Assembly: GCF_020034665.1 (NCBI RefSeq)
Contig: NZ_JAIQDI010000002.1
Span: 992,001 to 1,056,000, forward strand
Source: Niabella beijingensis
GTDB lineage: Bacteria > Bacteroidota > Bacteroidia > Chitinophagales > Chitinophagaceae
Direction: 5' to 3'
DNA length: 64,000 nucleotides
The notes under the pieces are model-generated. The model was not told the DNA's origin and searched no databases. It was given only the letters and a program-made list of their open reading frames with translations. The translations under genes were made by a program, and so were the position numbers. This document shows positions 8,780-18,001 of the stretch, one piece after another. The first letter of the stretch is position 1. Each line of letters opens with the position of its first letter.

Positions 8780-9883
8780 TCACATCAGTTCCGCGATCTT
8801 TTTTCCGGCAACCGGTGCCAGGGCTACACCCATGCCGCTCATACGGAGGGCACAGAAACTCCGGTCGGTCAGCTGCTCGATGACGGGCATCTTTTCTGTT
8901 CCCATTGCCATGATACCCGCCCAGCGGTGCGTGATCTCCGGGCGCTGCCCGGGAAGGACGACGGTTGATAAAAAGTGTTCCAATGCCTGCTGTATCGGAA
9001 GTGTGGTAAATTCATCCAGTGTATATTCCGTCTGAAGCGATGTATGGCGTGCACCACCCAGCAGGATGCGGTCATCAAGGTTTCTGAAATAATAATAGCC
9101 TTCCTGGTAGTGAAAGGTGCCGTTGAACTGCAGACCCGACACGGGAGCGGTCAATAATACCTGGCCTCTTGCCGGTACCAGGTCTATTTTTGGAAGCAAG
9201 CGGCTGCTGAAGGCGTTGGTACAATATACCAGCCGGTCGGTAAGGAGAGCGGGACCGCTGGTCATGGTGAGCTTTATACCGGAAGGGGTTTCTTTTACTT
9301 CACGAACTTCAGTGCAGAACAAAAAACGCACACCTGCTTTAACCGCCATCCGGTGCAGTTCGGTTAACAGCTTGCCCGGATGCAGGCTACCCTCGAAACG
9401 GTTTTCAACAAGATGTGATATGCCGGCAAAACCAAAGCGGGCAATCAGATCATCCTGAAGCGAAAAGGTTTCAGGGGAACCGGTGATCTCATACAGCCAT
9501 TCGTTGAGGGTCCGGAGCCGGTCAAGGCACTGCTCATTATCCAGCAGTTCATATCCCTTGCAGATGTTAAAATCGATCGCGCCATTGGCAAAGAGTTTTT
9601 GAATGATCCGTAATCCTTCAAAACGCATGGCGAGCAACTGCACTGCTTTCTCATTGCCCATCAGTGCAATATCGGAGAGGATCTCGGTAGGACTTCCAAA
9701 ACAAGCAAAACCGGCATTACGAAGGGAGGCACCGGCGGAGGTAGCTCCGCGTTCCACAACCAATACTTTTTTTGACGGAAACTTTTGCTGCAGGTAAAGC
9801 GCCGTCCATATCCCTGTGAACCCCGCTCCAATGATAACGATATCCTGGGAGGCATAAAATGCTTCCTGTTCCCAGATGCTTAT
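8780..9883 (-). CDS. FAD-dependent oxidoreductase, DadA/glycine oxidase-like, without a canonical start codon
   Basis: The homologous region begins before any usable start. Reading upstream of TTG 9763, the frame encodes DIVIIGAGFTGIWTALYL, the FAD-binding Rossmann loop GxGxxG, and before it ISIWEQEAFYASQ, an N-terminus typical of these enzymes. Between the in-frame stop (TAA, about 9916) and this region there is no ATG, GTG or TTG. The codon where Met is expected is ATA at 9883-9881. A start at 9763 would delete the FAD loop. The C-terminus has the matching FAD segment CALRMSGMGVALAPVAGKKIAELM. Likely oxidative deamination of an amino acid or sarcosine-like substrate. Either a non-canonical start or an inactivated gene. 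Confidence 0.7.
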   Translation of the reverse strand: MSIWEQEAFYASQDIVIIGAGFTGIWTALYLQQKFPSKKVLVVERGATSAGASLRNAGFACFGSPTEILSDIALMGNEKAVQLLAMRFEGLRIIQKLFANGAIDFNICKGYELLDNEQCLDRLRTLNEWLYEITGSPETFSLQDDLIARFGFAGISHLVENRFEGSLHPGKLLTELHRMAVKAGVRFLFCTEVREVKETPSGIKLTMTSGPALLTDRLVYCTNAFSSRLLPKIDLVPARGQVLLTAPVSGLQFNGTFHYQEGYYYFRNLDDRILLGGARHTSLQTEYTLDEFTTLPIQQALEHFLSTVVLPGQRPEITHRWAGIMAMGTEKMPVIEQLTDRSFCALRMSGMGVALAPVAGKKIAELM

Positions 9884-9974
9884 TTGATGTTGCGGTTTCC
9901 TGATTGTTCTTTATTTTTATAAAAATAAAAATACAACTAAGAAATCTCAAATCTCAATTTTCAATCTTATTCTT

Positions 9975-10388
9975 ATGGCATACTGGCTGATAAAATCGGA
10001 ACCGTTTAAATATAGTTATGATCAATTGGTAAAAGACAAAAAAACGGTCTGGGACGGTGTGCGTAATTATGCTGCAAGACTGAACCTGCGCGCCATGAAG
10101 AAAGGCGACCTTGCTTTTTTTTATCACAGCAATGAAGGGGTTGAGATTGTGGCTATTGCAAAAATTGTAAAAGAGGCCTTCCAGGATCCCACTACTACGG
10201 ATGAGCGCTGGGTGGCTGTGGAAGTAGCACCTCATAAACCGTTAAAAAAACCGGTAACACTGGCGGAAATAAAAGAAATACCACAGCTAAAGGATATGGA
10301 CCTGGTGCGGCTGGGCCGATTGTCGGTACAGACCGTAAAACCCGAAGAATGGGAGCTCATCCTTAAAATGAGCGGGGAGAAGATCTAA
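9975..10388 (+). CDS. EVE domain-containing protein
   Basis: 137 residues, essentially one EVE domain. Diagnostic segments are AYWLIKSEPFKYSYDQL at the N-terminus, WDGVRNYAARLNLRAMKKGDLAFFYHS, and WVAVEVAPHKPLKKPV. EVE domains are PUA-like folds that bind modified bases in nucleic acids. Some are fused to restriction enzymes, but stand-alone copies such as this one, similar to eukaryotic THYN1, are common and have no defined role. No restriction or defence gene is nearby. Divergent from the DadA-like gene. Confidence 0.9.
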   Translation: MAYWLIKSEPFKYSYDQLVKDKKTVWDGVRNYAARLNLRAMKKGDLAFFYHSNEGVEIVAIAKIVKEAFQDPTTTDERWVAVEVAPHKPLKKPVTLAEIKEIPQLKDMDLVRLGRLSVQTVKPEEWELILKMSGEKI

Positions 10389-10482
10389 ACATCCTGTCCG
10401 CACAGCCGGAAGCATTGGAAGAAAGAACATGTAATTTTTTGTTAACTTACGTTCGTTTGTTTAAATTGCGTGTCTTTGGAAT

Positions 10483-12252
10483 ATGAACAACTATAATAAT
10501 CCCATCATAGACCGGCTTCCCAACCATTTAAAACAATATATTGTTGCGCAACATTATGAGCATTATACTGCGGTGGATCATGCTGTATGGCGGTATGTGA
10601 TGCGGCAGAATTACAATTACCTGAAGGATGTGGCCTATTATCCCTATATCCCGGGATTAAAGAAGGCGGGACTTACGATAGAACATATTCCCGACCTGCA
10701 AACCATGAATGATCATCTCAAGAAGATCGGATGGGGGGCTGTTACAGTAAACGGGTTTATTCCTTCGCAGGCATTTATGGAATTCCAGGCTTACCGGGTA
10801 CTGATCATTGCGGCAGACATCCGGCAGATCGAACATATCGAATATACACCGGCACCCGATATCATTCATGAATCTGCGGGTCATGCCCCGATCATCGGCG
10901 AACCGGAATATGCGGCCTACCTGCAATTCACAGGTGAAGTAGGAACAAAGGCAATGCTCACAAAAAAAGACCAGGAGCTGTTTGAAGCGATCCGTCGGCT
11001 GGCCGTATTAAAAGAGTTAGCAGGCACGCCCGAAAAAGACATTCAGCAGGCGGAAGAAGAGCTGGCATACATTCAGCAGAATATGGGCGCACCTTCAGAA
11101 ATGGCGCTGCTGGCGCGGCTGCACTGGTGGACGGTGGAATATGGTCTGATCGGTACACCGGAAGCGTATAAAATTTACGGGGCCGGCCTGCTGTCGTCCA
11201 TCGGGGAAAGTGTTTCCTGTATGCGCCCGGAGGTAAAAAAGATCGCCTACACGCTGGATGCCGTTAATTATGCCTACGACATTACAAAGCCGCAGCCGCA
11301 GCTGTTTGTAACTCCCGATTTTCAAAACCTGGTGCAGGTGCTGGATGCATTTGCAGCTACACTCGCTTACAGGAAAGGAGGTGTGTACGGGTTGGAGAAA
11401 GCCATTGCATGCGGGTTGTTGTGTACTGCTGTGTATAGTTCCGGACTACAGGTGTCCGGTATTTTTGTTGAATCCGGGGTGGGCGACGGCGCTTATATCA
11501 CCACTGCCGGGCCTACGGCACTGGCCATTGAAGGCCGGCAATTGGAAGGGCATGATAAGAACGTGCACGGGCAGGGGTTTGGATCGCCTGTAGGAAAACT
11601 GCGCGATTATGATCTGCCGCTGGAAGATTTTACAGCCGGTGACCTGAAGAATGCAGGCATCGAGACCGGCAGCACAGCCGAATTGCTGTTTCGCAACGGT
11701 ATACAGGTACGCGGAACGGTTGAAGATATCCTGATCAGGAATAATAAAATAATGTTGATCCGTTTTTCAGCATGTATGGTCATCGACAGGATCACCGCCC
11801 GGCAGTTGTTCCAGCCCGAATGGGGGTTCTATGATATGGCAGTGGGCGCAGAGATCGTATCTGTATTTTCGGGTGCTTCGGATAAGGATGCATATGAGCA
11901 GATCACTACAGTGCCAAGGGAAATGCCGCGTTCGGTCTACAGCGGGAAAACGCGCACGCTGCATGAACTGTATCAGCAGGTGCGGAATATCCGGGAAGAA
12001 AAAACCGGAACGGCGCCGCTGGCGGATCTTGTTAAGATACTGGAAGACCAATACCCCGAAGACTGGCTTTGTTTGCTGGAGGTACTGGAGATCCTGAAAG
12101 ACCGTAAGGAGACCCCGCTTTTGCAGGAACATATCAGGCAGCTGCTGTTGCAGCGTCAGGAAGAGCATCCCGGATTTAAAAAACTGATCGATGACGGACT
12201 GCATACTTTGAAGCAGATAGAAATTTTACCGGGAACGGTTCCGGGATCATAA
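10483..12252 (+). CDS. Aromatic amino acid hydroxylase (phenylalanine 4-monooxygenase type) with long C-terminal extension
   Basis: 589 residues. The N-terminal ~330 residues are a biopterin-dependent hydroxylase domain: iron ligands His129 and His134 in IIHESAGHAPIIG and Glu219 in WWTVEYGLIG. It would convert phenylalanine to tyrosine with tetrahydropterin and oxygen. Bacterial PhhA is usually under 300 residues; the extra ~250 residues here (from about 335) match nothing I recognise. They include a Gly-rich section (GPTALAIEGRQLEGHD, GQGFGSPVGKLRDY) and a helical, charged C-terminus. Position next to the homogentisate-pathway genes supports a role in Phe/Tyr breakdown. Tyrosine or tryptophan hydroxylation is possible but less likely. 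Confidence 0.88.
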   Translation: MNNYNNPIIDRLPNHLKQYIVAQHYEHYTAVDHAVWRYVMRQNYNYLKDVAYYPYIPGLKKAGLTIEHIPDLQTMNDHLKKIGWGAVTVNGFIPSQAFMEFQAYRVLIIAADIRQIEHIEYTPAPDIIHESAGHAPIIGEPEYAAYLQFTGEVGTKAMLTKKDQELFEAIRRLAVLKELAGTPEKDIQQAEEELAYIQQNMGAPSEMALLARLHWWTVEYGLIGTPEAYKIYGAGLLSSIGESVSCMRPEVKKIAYTLDAVNYAYDITKPQPQLFVTPDFQNLVQVLDAFAATLAYRKGGVYGLEKAIACGLLCTAVYSSGLQVSGIFVESGVGDGAYITTAGPTALAIEGRQLEGHDKNVHGQGFGSPVGKLRDYDLPLEDFTAGDLKNAGIETGSTAELLFRNGIQVRGTVEDILIRNNKIMLIRFSACMVIDRITARQLFQPEWGFYDMAVGAEIVSVFSGASDKDAYEQITTVPREMPRSVYSGKTRTLHELYQQVRNIREEKTGTAPLADLVKILEDQYPEDWLCLLEVLEILKDRKETPLLQEHIRQLLLQRQEEHPGFKKLIDDGLHTLKQIEILPGTVPGS

Positions 12253-12303
12253 ACTGAAAACAGTAACTTTAAGCGCCTTTTTAAATCTTAAATACAATTT
12301 ACT

Positions 12304-12804
12304 ATGAACGATTCAACATTTGCCCAGGCATTCAGCCGGGAGCTGGATATGGAAGTGCGGGCTACCCGTGAATGTCTGGAACGCATTCCCATGAACCTGT
12401 CGGATTGGAAACCGCATGAAAAGTCGATGCAGCTGGGGTATCTGGCGGTGCTTGTTGCGGAAATACCATTATGGATCACCACCATGATCCGCAGTAATGA
12501 GATCGACTTTGCGACATTTTCCCACATCCATCCCACGAATAATGAAGAGTTGGTGGCCCACTTTGATGAGAACATCGCAGGTGCCAAAACCGCGCTGGCG
12601 GAAGTAAAGGACGGCGACCTGGAAGCACCCTTTTACCTGAAGAACAATGGACAGGTCGTTTTTCAATCTTCAAAAAAAGAAAGTCTGGAATCCACGATCA
12701 ACCACCTCGTACATCACCGTGGCCAGCTCACCGTTTACCTGCGGCTGAATGACATTGCCGTTCCTTCCATTTATGGTCCTTCGGCAGACAGCAGGCCGTT
12801 TTGA
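12304..12804 (+). CDS. DinB family protein
   Basis: 166 residues of four-helix-bundle type. The likely metal-ligand histidines are in ETRECLERIP/WKPHEKSMQLGYL near residue 40 and in STINHLVHHRGQLTVYLR near residue 140. The latter matches the HxxxHRGQ-like C-terminal motif of DinB/YfiT proteins. Some family members are metal-dependent thiol transferases. Because the adjacent cluster lacks a maleylacetoacetate isomerase, which in some lineages belongs to this fold, the neighbour position deserves a look. That link is inference only. Starts 51 bases after the hydroxylase gene, probably the same transcript. Confidence 0.85.
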   Translation: MNDSTFAQAFSRELDMEVRATRECLERIPMNLSDWKPHEKSMQLGYLAVLVAEIPLWITTMIRSNEIDFATFSHIHPTNNEELVAHFDENIAGAKTALAEVKDGDLEAPFYLKNNGQVVFQSSKKESLESTINHLVHHRGQLTVYLRLNDIAVPSIYGPSADSRPF

Positions 12805-12956
12805 TCTTTGGTAAGTGAGTGGTAATAAGTGAGGCATTTTGTAGTATTAGCAAAGCTGTTGATATCTTTATTCAAAATTTATCAGGGCCATTGCGGATTT
12901 TATGAGCCACTGGTTTTCATCCCTCACATTTCACTATTTACTTTTAACCTGCCAAT

Positions 12957-14114
12957 TTATTCCGCCCAGCTCATGATGTACCCCGGATTTTCGATTTGAA
13001 GTGCTTCCTGTGTCAGCATCAGCGGATGAAAGGTGTCCACCATTACAGCCAGTTCCCTTGTTTCTTTTGCGCCGATACTTTTTTCAACAGCGCCTGGATG
13101 GGGTCCATGCGGGATGCCGGCAGGGTGCAGGGTGATCATCCCCCGGGTAACATTTTTGCGGCTCATAAAGTCGCCGTCCACGTAGTAAATAACCTCATCG
13201 CTGTCGATATTGCTATGGTTATAAGGGGCCGGAATGGACTGCGGATGATAATCGAACAACCGCGGTACAAAGGAGCAGACCACAAAGGCACTGGTCTCGA
13301 ATGTCTGGTGCACCGGCGGCGGCTGGTGCACCCTCCCGGTAATGGGTTCAAAATCGTGGATGGAAAAAATAAACGGATAACAGCAGCCATCCCAGCCGAT
13401 CACATCAAAGGGATGTGTTCCGTAATGCAGTCCGTACAATACCCCTCTTTTCTTGGCCCTGATCAGGAAGTCACCCTGCTCATCAATCGTCTCCAGTTGC
13501 TGCGGCGGACGGATGTCGCGCTCGCAATAGGGTGCATGTTCCATCAGCTGCCCGTATTTGCTGAGATAGCGCTTCGGAAAGCGGAGCGGGGTAAAGGATT
13601 CTACGATAAAAAGCCGGTTGTGTTCGTCATTAAAACGGATCTGGTAAATGGTTCCTCTTGGCAGAACAATGTAATCGCCGTAACCAAAAGGGAGTGCGCC
13701 ATACTGGGTCATTACAACACCGGAGCCTTCATGCACAAAGATCAGTTCATCCCCATCGGTGTTTTTGTAAAAATAATTTTCCATACTCTGCTGTGGTGCT
13801 GCCAGTACCAGGTGACAGTCGTTGTTCACAAGAATGGGAACGCGGCTTTCCAGAAAGTCGGCTGCGGGTCTTATATGAAATCCTTCGAAGCTTCTGTGCT
13901 GCAGCATTTTTTCTTCGGCTATATGCGGACTCAGATCCCGCTGCGGTTCTGTTTTGATGATCTGGGTCGGCGGATGGCAATGATATAAAAGGGAATAGTC
14001 ATTGCTGAATCCCTCGGTGGAAAAAAGCTGTTCGCTGTACAGTCCGCCATCCGGCTTGCGGAACTGGGTATGACGCTTATGGGGAATTTTTCCCAGGGTA
14101 TAATAATGAGGCAT
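12957..14114 (-). CDS. hmgA: Homogentisate 1,2-dioxygenase
   Basis: 385 residues. The enzyme opens the ring of homogentisate to maleylacetoacetate using Fe(II). Visible signatures are GTHPFDVIGWDGCCYPF, VHQPPPVHQTFE, and the C-terminal iron-site region with HSNIDSDEVIYYVDG and HPAGIPHGPHPG. It is somewhat shorter than the ~430-residue proteobacterial and animal enzymes, as is usual in Bacteroidota. On the minus strand, divergent from the 4-hydroxyphenylpyruvate dioxygenase gene (387-base gap) and convergent with dinB-like, so it forms its own unit within the cluster. Confidence 0.93.
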   Translation of the reverse strand: MPHYYTLGKIPHKRHTQFRKPDGGLYSEQLFSTEGFSNDYSLLYHCHPPTQIIKTEPQRDLSPHIAEEKMLQHRSFEGFHIRPAADFLESRVPILVNNDCHLVLAAPQQSMENYFYKNTDGDELIFVHEGSGVVMTQYGALPFGYGDYIVLPRGTIYQIRFNDEHNRLFIVESFTPLRFPKRYLSKYGQLMEHAPYCERDIRPPQQLETIDEQGDFLIRAKKRGVLYGLHYGTHPFDVIGWDGCCYPFIFSIHDFEPITGRVHQPPPVHQTFETSAFVVCSFVPRLFDYHPQSIPAPYNHSNIDSDEVIYYVDGDFMSRKNVTRGMITLHPAGIPHGPHPGAVEKSIGAKETRELAVMVDTFHPLMLTQEALQIENPGYIMSWAE

Positions 14115-14198
14115 GTGAATCTGGATTTAGAATTTGGAATTTAGAATGCTGAATTTGAAAATGGGTACTTTCAAACGATAAACAAAAAGCGATACATT

Positions 14199-14294
14199 CT
14201 AAACGGCCGCGCCCATGGCAAGAGCGGCCAGCAGGAAACAATATTTCCACCGGCGTTTATCCTTCCAGTAGGTGAAATTTCTGAAGTAGGGCAT
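14199..14294 (-). CDS. Possible 31-residue small membrane protein
   Basis: In the 386-base gap between the two divergent dioxygenase genes there is one short plausible gene. It is ATG-started, with an aromatic and basic N-terminus (MPYFRNFTYWKDKRRWKY) and then a short hydrophobic segment (CFLLAALAMGAAV) ending at TAG. The positive-inside pattern suits a tiny inner-membrane peptide. No coding statistics are possible at this length. The rest of the gap is AT-rich and holds short repeats of GAATTTAGAAT type (14123-14156) and no other gene. Confidence 0.3.
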   Translation of the reverse strand: MPYFRNFTYWKDKRRWKYCFLLAALAMGAAV

Positions 14295-14500
14295 AAAAAT
14301 AATTCCGGATAAAGGTACCACAATTTATAAAATAACGTACATTTGTTATTATTTTCAAGATTGAGACCTGATTACCCATATAAGATCTTTTCCGACAAGC
14401 GTGTGAATTATGTCTTGTTGATAGAAGCATTGGCTACCGACCGAAGCGACATCTGATCCGTTCCCTTTTTCTTTTTTATTTACCCTTAAAATAATTGATC

Positions 14501-15627
14501 ATGCCTGACACAAGCAATGTGGCTGCAGCGCCTGCTACAGCTGATTTTCTTCCCTTGCAGGGTACCGACTATATCGAGTTTTATGTGGGAAATGCCAAAC
14601 AGGCCGCCCATTTTTATAAAACGGCCTTTGGCTTCCAGTCGCTGGCGTATGCCGGACCGGAAACCGGCGTTAAGGAAAAAGCGAGTTATGCCATCCGCCA
14701 GAACAAACTCACTTTCGTATTTACCACACCCATAAAGAACAGTGATGCAATCGGAGCACATATCGCCAAACACGGAGATGGGGTGCGCATGCTGGCGCTC
14801 CGGGTAGATGATGCCACCGATGCCTGGATACAAACGACAAAAAGGGGGGCGAAAGTTATATGGAGCCCGTAAAACTGGAGGACGCACAGGGGGAGGTGAT
14901 CATGAGTGGCATCCATACCTACGGAGATACCATACACCTGTTTATTGAACGGAACAATTATAAGGGTGCTTTTTTGCCGGGTTACCAGAAATGGGAAACA
15001 GTATACAATCCCTCCGAGACCGGGCTGCTTTATGTAGATCACTGTGTAGGCAATGTAGGGTGGAACCAGATGAATAAATGGGTGGCATTTTATGAAGAGG
15101 TAATGGGTTTCTGCAATATCCTCTCATTTGATGATAAGGATATCTCCACAGAATATTCCGCCCTTATGAGCAAGGTGATGAGCAATGGCAACGGGTATGT
15201 AAAATTTCCCATCAATGAGCCGGCCGAAGGCAAGAAGAAATCACAGGTAGAGGAATACCTGGATTTTTATAACGGGGAAGGAGTGCAGCATGTGGCACTG
15301 GCTACCAATAATATCATTGAAACGGTAAGTGCCCTGCAACAACGGGGTGTGGAGTTCCTGAAAATACCTTCGAGTTATTACGATACGGTTTTAGACCGGG
15401 TTGGCACGATCGATGAGGACCTCCTGCCGCTGAAAGAACTGGGGATCCTTATCGATCGTGATGAAGAAGGATACCTGCTGCAGATATTTTCAAAACCGGT
15501 GGAAGACCGGCCGACATTGTTCTTTGAGATCATTCAACGTAAGGGGGCAAAGAGTTTTGGCAAAGGGAATTTCAAAGCATTGTTTGAGGCGCTGGAACGG
15601 GAACAGGAGGCGCGGGGGAATTTGTAG
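14501..15627 (+). pseudogene. hppD: 4-hydroxyphenylpyruvate dioxygenase, split by a -1 frameshift
   Basis: Two overlapping frames encode one enzyme. The first (14501-14872) has the N-terminal vicinal-oxygen-chelate domain (TDYIEFYVGNAKQAAHFYKTAFG). The second (usable from ATG 14860) carries the catalytic domain with iron ligands in YVDHCVGNV, EGVQHVALATN and LFFEIIQRKG. The total of 1127 bases is one short of 376 codons. Inserting one base at 14851-14855, or a -1 slip on GCG AAA G, restores the continuous RGAKSYMEP, the normal family sequence at this point. The corrected protein has 375 residues, a usual length. The enzyme converts 4-hydroxyphenylpyruvate to homogentisate. Broken gene, recoding or sequence error are all possible. 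Confidence 0.85.
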
Positions 15628-15727
15628 AAGCGGCAGGAAGGTGTGTCAGTAAGAAGCAGGCAATGAGACGTGGTTTGTAAGATGCCGCGCTGATGCATTT
15701 ATTTTTTAATCTTATATTTTATTTTCA

Positions 15728-16954
15728 ATGAAGTTATCGCGGTTAGCAGCACATACGCCGCCTTCGGGCATTCTGGCCATCAGCAATGCTGTAAAAAAAA
15801 GAGCGGCTGCAGGAGAACAACTGCTCAATTATACGGTAGGTGATTTTGACCCGCAGCTGTTCCCCATACCTCAGTTGCTGGAAGATGAAATTGTAAAAGC
15901 GTACCGGAACAAACAAACCAACTACCCGGCAGCGGATGGCAATGAGGATCTGCGGAAGGCCATCGCAGCGTTTGTAGAAAAACAGCAGGAACTTTCCTAT
16001 ACGCCCTCAGAGATCATGATCGGGAGCGGCGGCAGGCCCTTATTATTTGCTGCCTATAATATGATCGTGGATCCCGGGGATAAGGTGATCTATCCCGTGC
16101 CCTCCTGGAACAATCATTTTTATGTACAGCTGACAGGAGCCGTACCCTGTATTATAGAAACAAAGCCGGAAAATAACTTTATGCCTACGGCTGAAGAAAT
16201 ACGGCCTCATATAAAGGATGCCACGCTGCTGGCGCTTTGTTCGCCCCAGAATCCAACGGGTACCGGCTTTTCTGCAGCGCAGTTAAAGGCCATCGGAGCC
16301 ATGGTGGTGGAAGAAAACGCCCGTCGGGGTGCGGATGAAAAAAAATTGTACATCCTGTACGACCAGATCTATTACCTGCTCAATTATGGCAGACAACCAC
16401 ATGTAAGTCCGGTAAGTGTTTGCCCGCAACTGCGGCCCTATACCATTTATATCGATGCCATCAGCAAGGCCTTTGCGGCAACGGGTGTGCGTGTGGGCTG
16501 GTGCTACGGACCGGAACCGGTGATCAGCAAAATAAAAACAATGCTGAATCATGTGGGGGCCTGGGCGCCGATGGCCGAACAACAGGCCGTTACTGCTTTT
16601 TTAAATAACGGAGCAGCGGTTGCCGCTTATTTAAGTGGATTTAAAACAGCACTTCAGCAACGGCTGGATCGGATCTACCACGGCATACAGGAGCTGAAAA
16701 AAGAAGGACTACCCATAGATGCCATCGCACCACAGGCCTCCATTTATCTCACGGTCAACATTGACCTCCCGCAGGACGTAACGACCTTCCTCCTGGATGA
16801 AGCCGGCATTGCCTTGTTGCCGTTCCGGGTGTTTGGTACCGCTCATGCACACAACTGGTACCGCCTTAGTGTGGGCACCTGTCGCATGGAAGATATTGCA
16901 CCGTTTTTGCAGCGTTTAAAAGAGGTGTTGCGGAAGAAAATGGAACTGGCATAA
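15728..16954 (+). CDS. PLP-dependent aminotransferase (aromatic/aspartate type, class I/II)
   Basis: 408 residues of fold type I. The Schiff-base lysine is in AISKAFAATGVRVGWCYG; the substrate Arg region is in WYRLSVGTCRMED near the C-terminus; LCSPQNPTGTGF and ILYDQIYYLLNYG are the usual PLP-contacting segments. Between the 4-hydroxyphenylpyruvate dioxygenase and fumarylacetoacetase genes, the likely job is tyrosine to 4-hydroxyphenylpyruvate. This assignment comes from context, since class I/II aminotransferases have broad specificity. Fumarylacetoacetase begins 27 bases downstream, so the two are probably co-transcribed. Confidence 0.88.
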   Translation: MKLSRLAAHTPPSGILAISNAVKKRAAAGEQLLNYTVGDFDPQLFPIPQLLEDEIVKAYRNKQTNYPAADGNEDLRKAIAAFVEKQQELSYTPSEIMIGSGGRPLLFAAYNMIVDPGDKVIYPVPSWNNHFYVQLTGAVPCIIETKPENNFMPTAEEIRPHIKDATLLALCSPQNPTGTGFSAAQLKAIGAMVVEENARRGADEKKLYILYDQIYYLLNYGRQPHVSPVSVCPQLRPYTIYIDAISKAFAATGVRVGWCYGPEPVISKIKTMLNHVGAWAPMAEQQAVTAFLNNGAAVAAYLSGFKTALQQRLDRIYHGIQELKKEGLPIDAIAPQASIYLTVNIDLPQDVTTFLLDEAGIALLPFRVFGTAHAHNWYRLSVGTCRMEDIAPFLQRLKEVLRKKMELA

Positions 16955-16981
16955 TAATAGGAGCTACAAATAAAAACAATC

Positions 16982-18001
16982 ATGAAACTGATCTCATACA
17001 TCCGGCATCAGAAGGAACAGGCAGGTCTGTTGATCGCCGACCAGGTCTACCCGCTGTCATTCCCGGGCTGGGATGATGCCGGCATAATGGATGACCTGTT
17101 GAATAACTGGGAGTCCTGCCGGCCGGAACTGGAGAAAAAAGAAGCGGCTATCCTATCCGGAACTCCCGGAAACAACAACCCTGTCCCTGTTTCAGCAGTA
17201 CAGCTCATTGCGCCCGTACCGCGCCCGGTCTCCTGTCGCGACGGATATGCTTTCCGGCAGCACGTGGCCACGGCGCGCAGGAACCGCGGTGTGGCAATGA
17301 TCCCCGAGTTTGACCAGTACCCCGTTTTTTATTTTACCAATCATCGCAGCATTCAGGGACCGGGGATGGTACAATGTATGCCGGATCATTTTGAAAAGCT
17401 GGACTTTGAGCTGGAAGTGGCGATCGTGATCTGCAAAAAGGGAAGGAACATAAAAGCATCGGAAGCGGATGCTTTTATCGGAGGGCTGATGATCATGAAT
17501 GATGTCAGCGCCCGGACGCTGCAACTGGAAGAGATGTTGCTGAATCTCGGACCGGCAAAGGGTAAGGATTTTTCAACCGTGATCGGGCCCTGGCTCGTAA
17601 CACCGGATGAACTGGCATCTTATGAGACCGATCCAAAACCCGGGCATACGGGCAAAAACTGGAATTTGGAAATGAAATGTTTTGTAAATGAGACACCGGT
17701 AAGCCGGGGGAACCTGGGCGATATGGACTGGACCTTTGCGGAGCTGATCGAGCGGGCTTCTTATGGAACGGATCTCTATCCCGGCGATGTGATCGGCAGT
17801 GGTACCGTGGGTACCGGTTGCTTCCTGGAACTGAACGGAACAGGGAAGCTGCAGGACCCGGAATACAAGGCACAATGGCTGCAGCCCGGTGACAGGGTGC
17901 GGATGGAAGTGGAGGGACTGGGCATTCTTGAAAATACATTTGAACGGGATGCTTCCGGATACAGTATCTTAGCATTGAAGAAAAAACAGCCGGGAAAATG
18001 A
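16982..18001 (+). CDS. fahA: Fumarylacetoacetate hydrolase family protein
   Basis: 339 residues. The metal-binding acidic residues of the FAH fold appear in FELEVAIVICKKG and MNDVSARTLQ; GPAKGKDFSTVIGPWLVTPDEL and GDVIGSGTVGTGCFLEL are typical FAH segments. In this context it should cleave fumarylacetoacetate to fumarate and acetoacetate, the last step of tyrosine degradation. Its stop overlaps the start of the flavin-reductase-like gene by four bases (ATGA), tying the two together translationally. A maleylpyruvate-type or direct maleylacetoacetate hydrolase activity cannot be excluded and would explain the missing isomerase. Confidence 0.9.
   Translation: MKLISYIRHQKEQAGLLIADQVYPLSFPGWDDAGIMDDLLNNWESCRPELEKKEAAILSGTPGNNNPVPVSAVQLIAPVPRPVSCRDGYAFRQHVATARRNRGVAMIPEFDQYPVFYFTNHRSIQGPGMVQCMPDHFEKLDFELEVAIVICKKGRNIKASEADAFIGGLMIMNDVSARTLQLEEMLLNLGPAKGKDFSTVIGPWLVTPDELASYETDPKPGHTGKNWNLEMKCFVNETPVSRGNLGDMDWTFAELIERASYGTDLYPGDVIGSGTVGTGCFLELNGTGKLQDPEYKAQWLQPGDRVRMEVEGLGILENTFERDASGYSILALKKKQPGK

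Noticed and set aside
12996..13988. 330-codon plus-strand frame opposite the homogentisate dioxygenase gene
   Set aside because: Antisense to a gene with conserved iron-site motifs; composition is that of a shadow frame.
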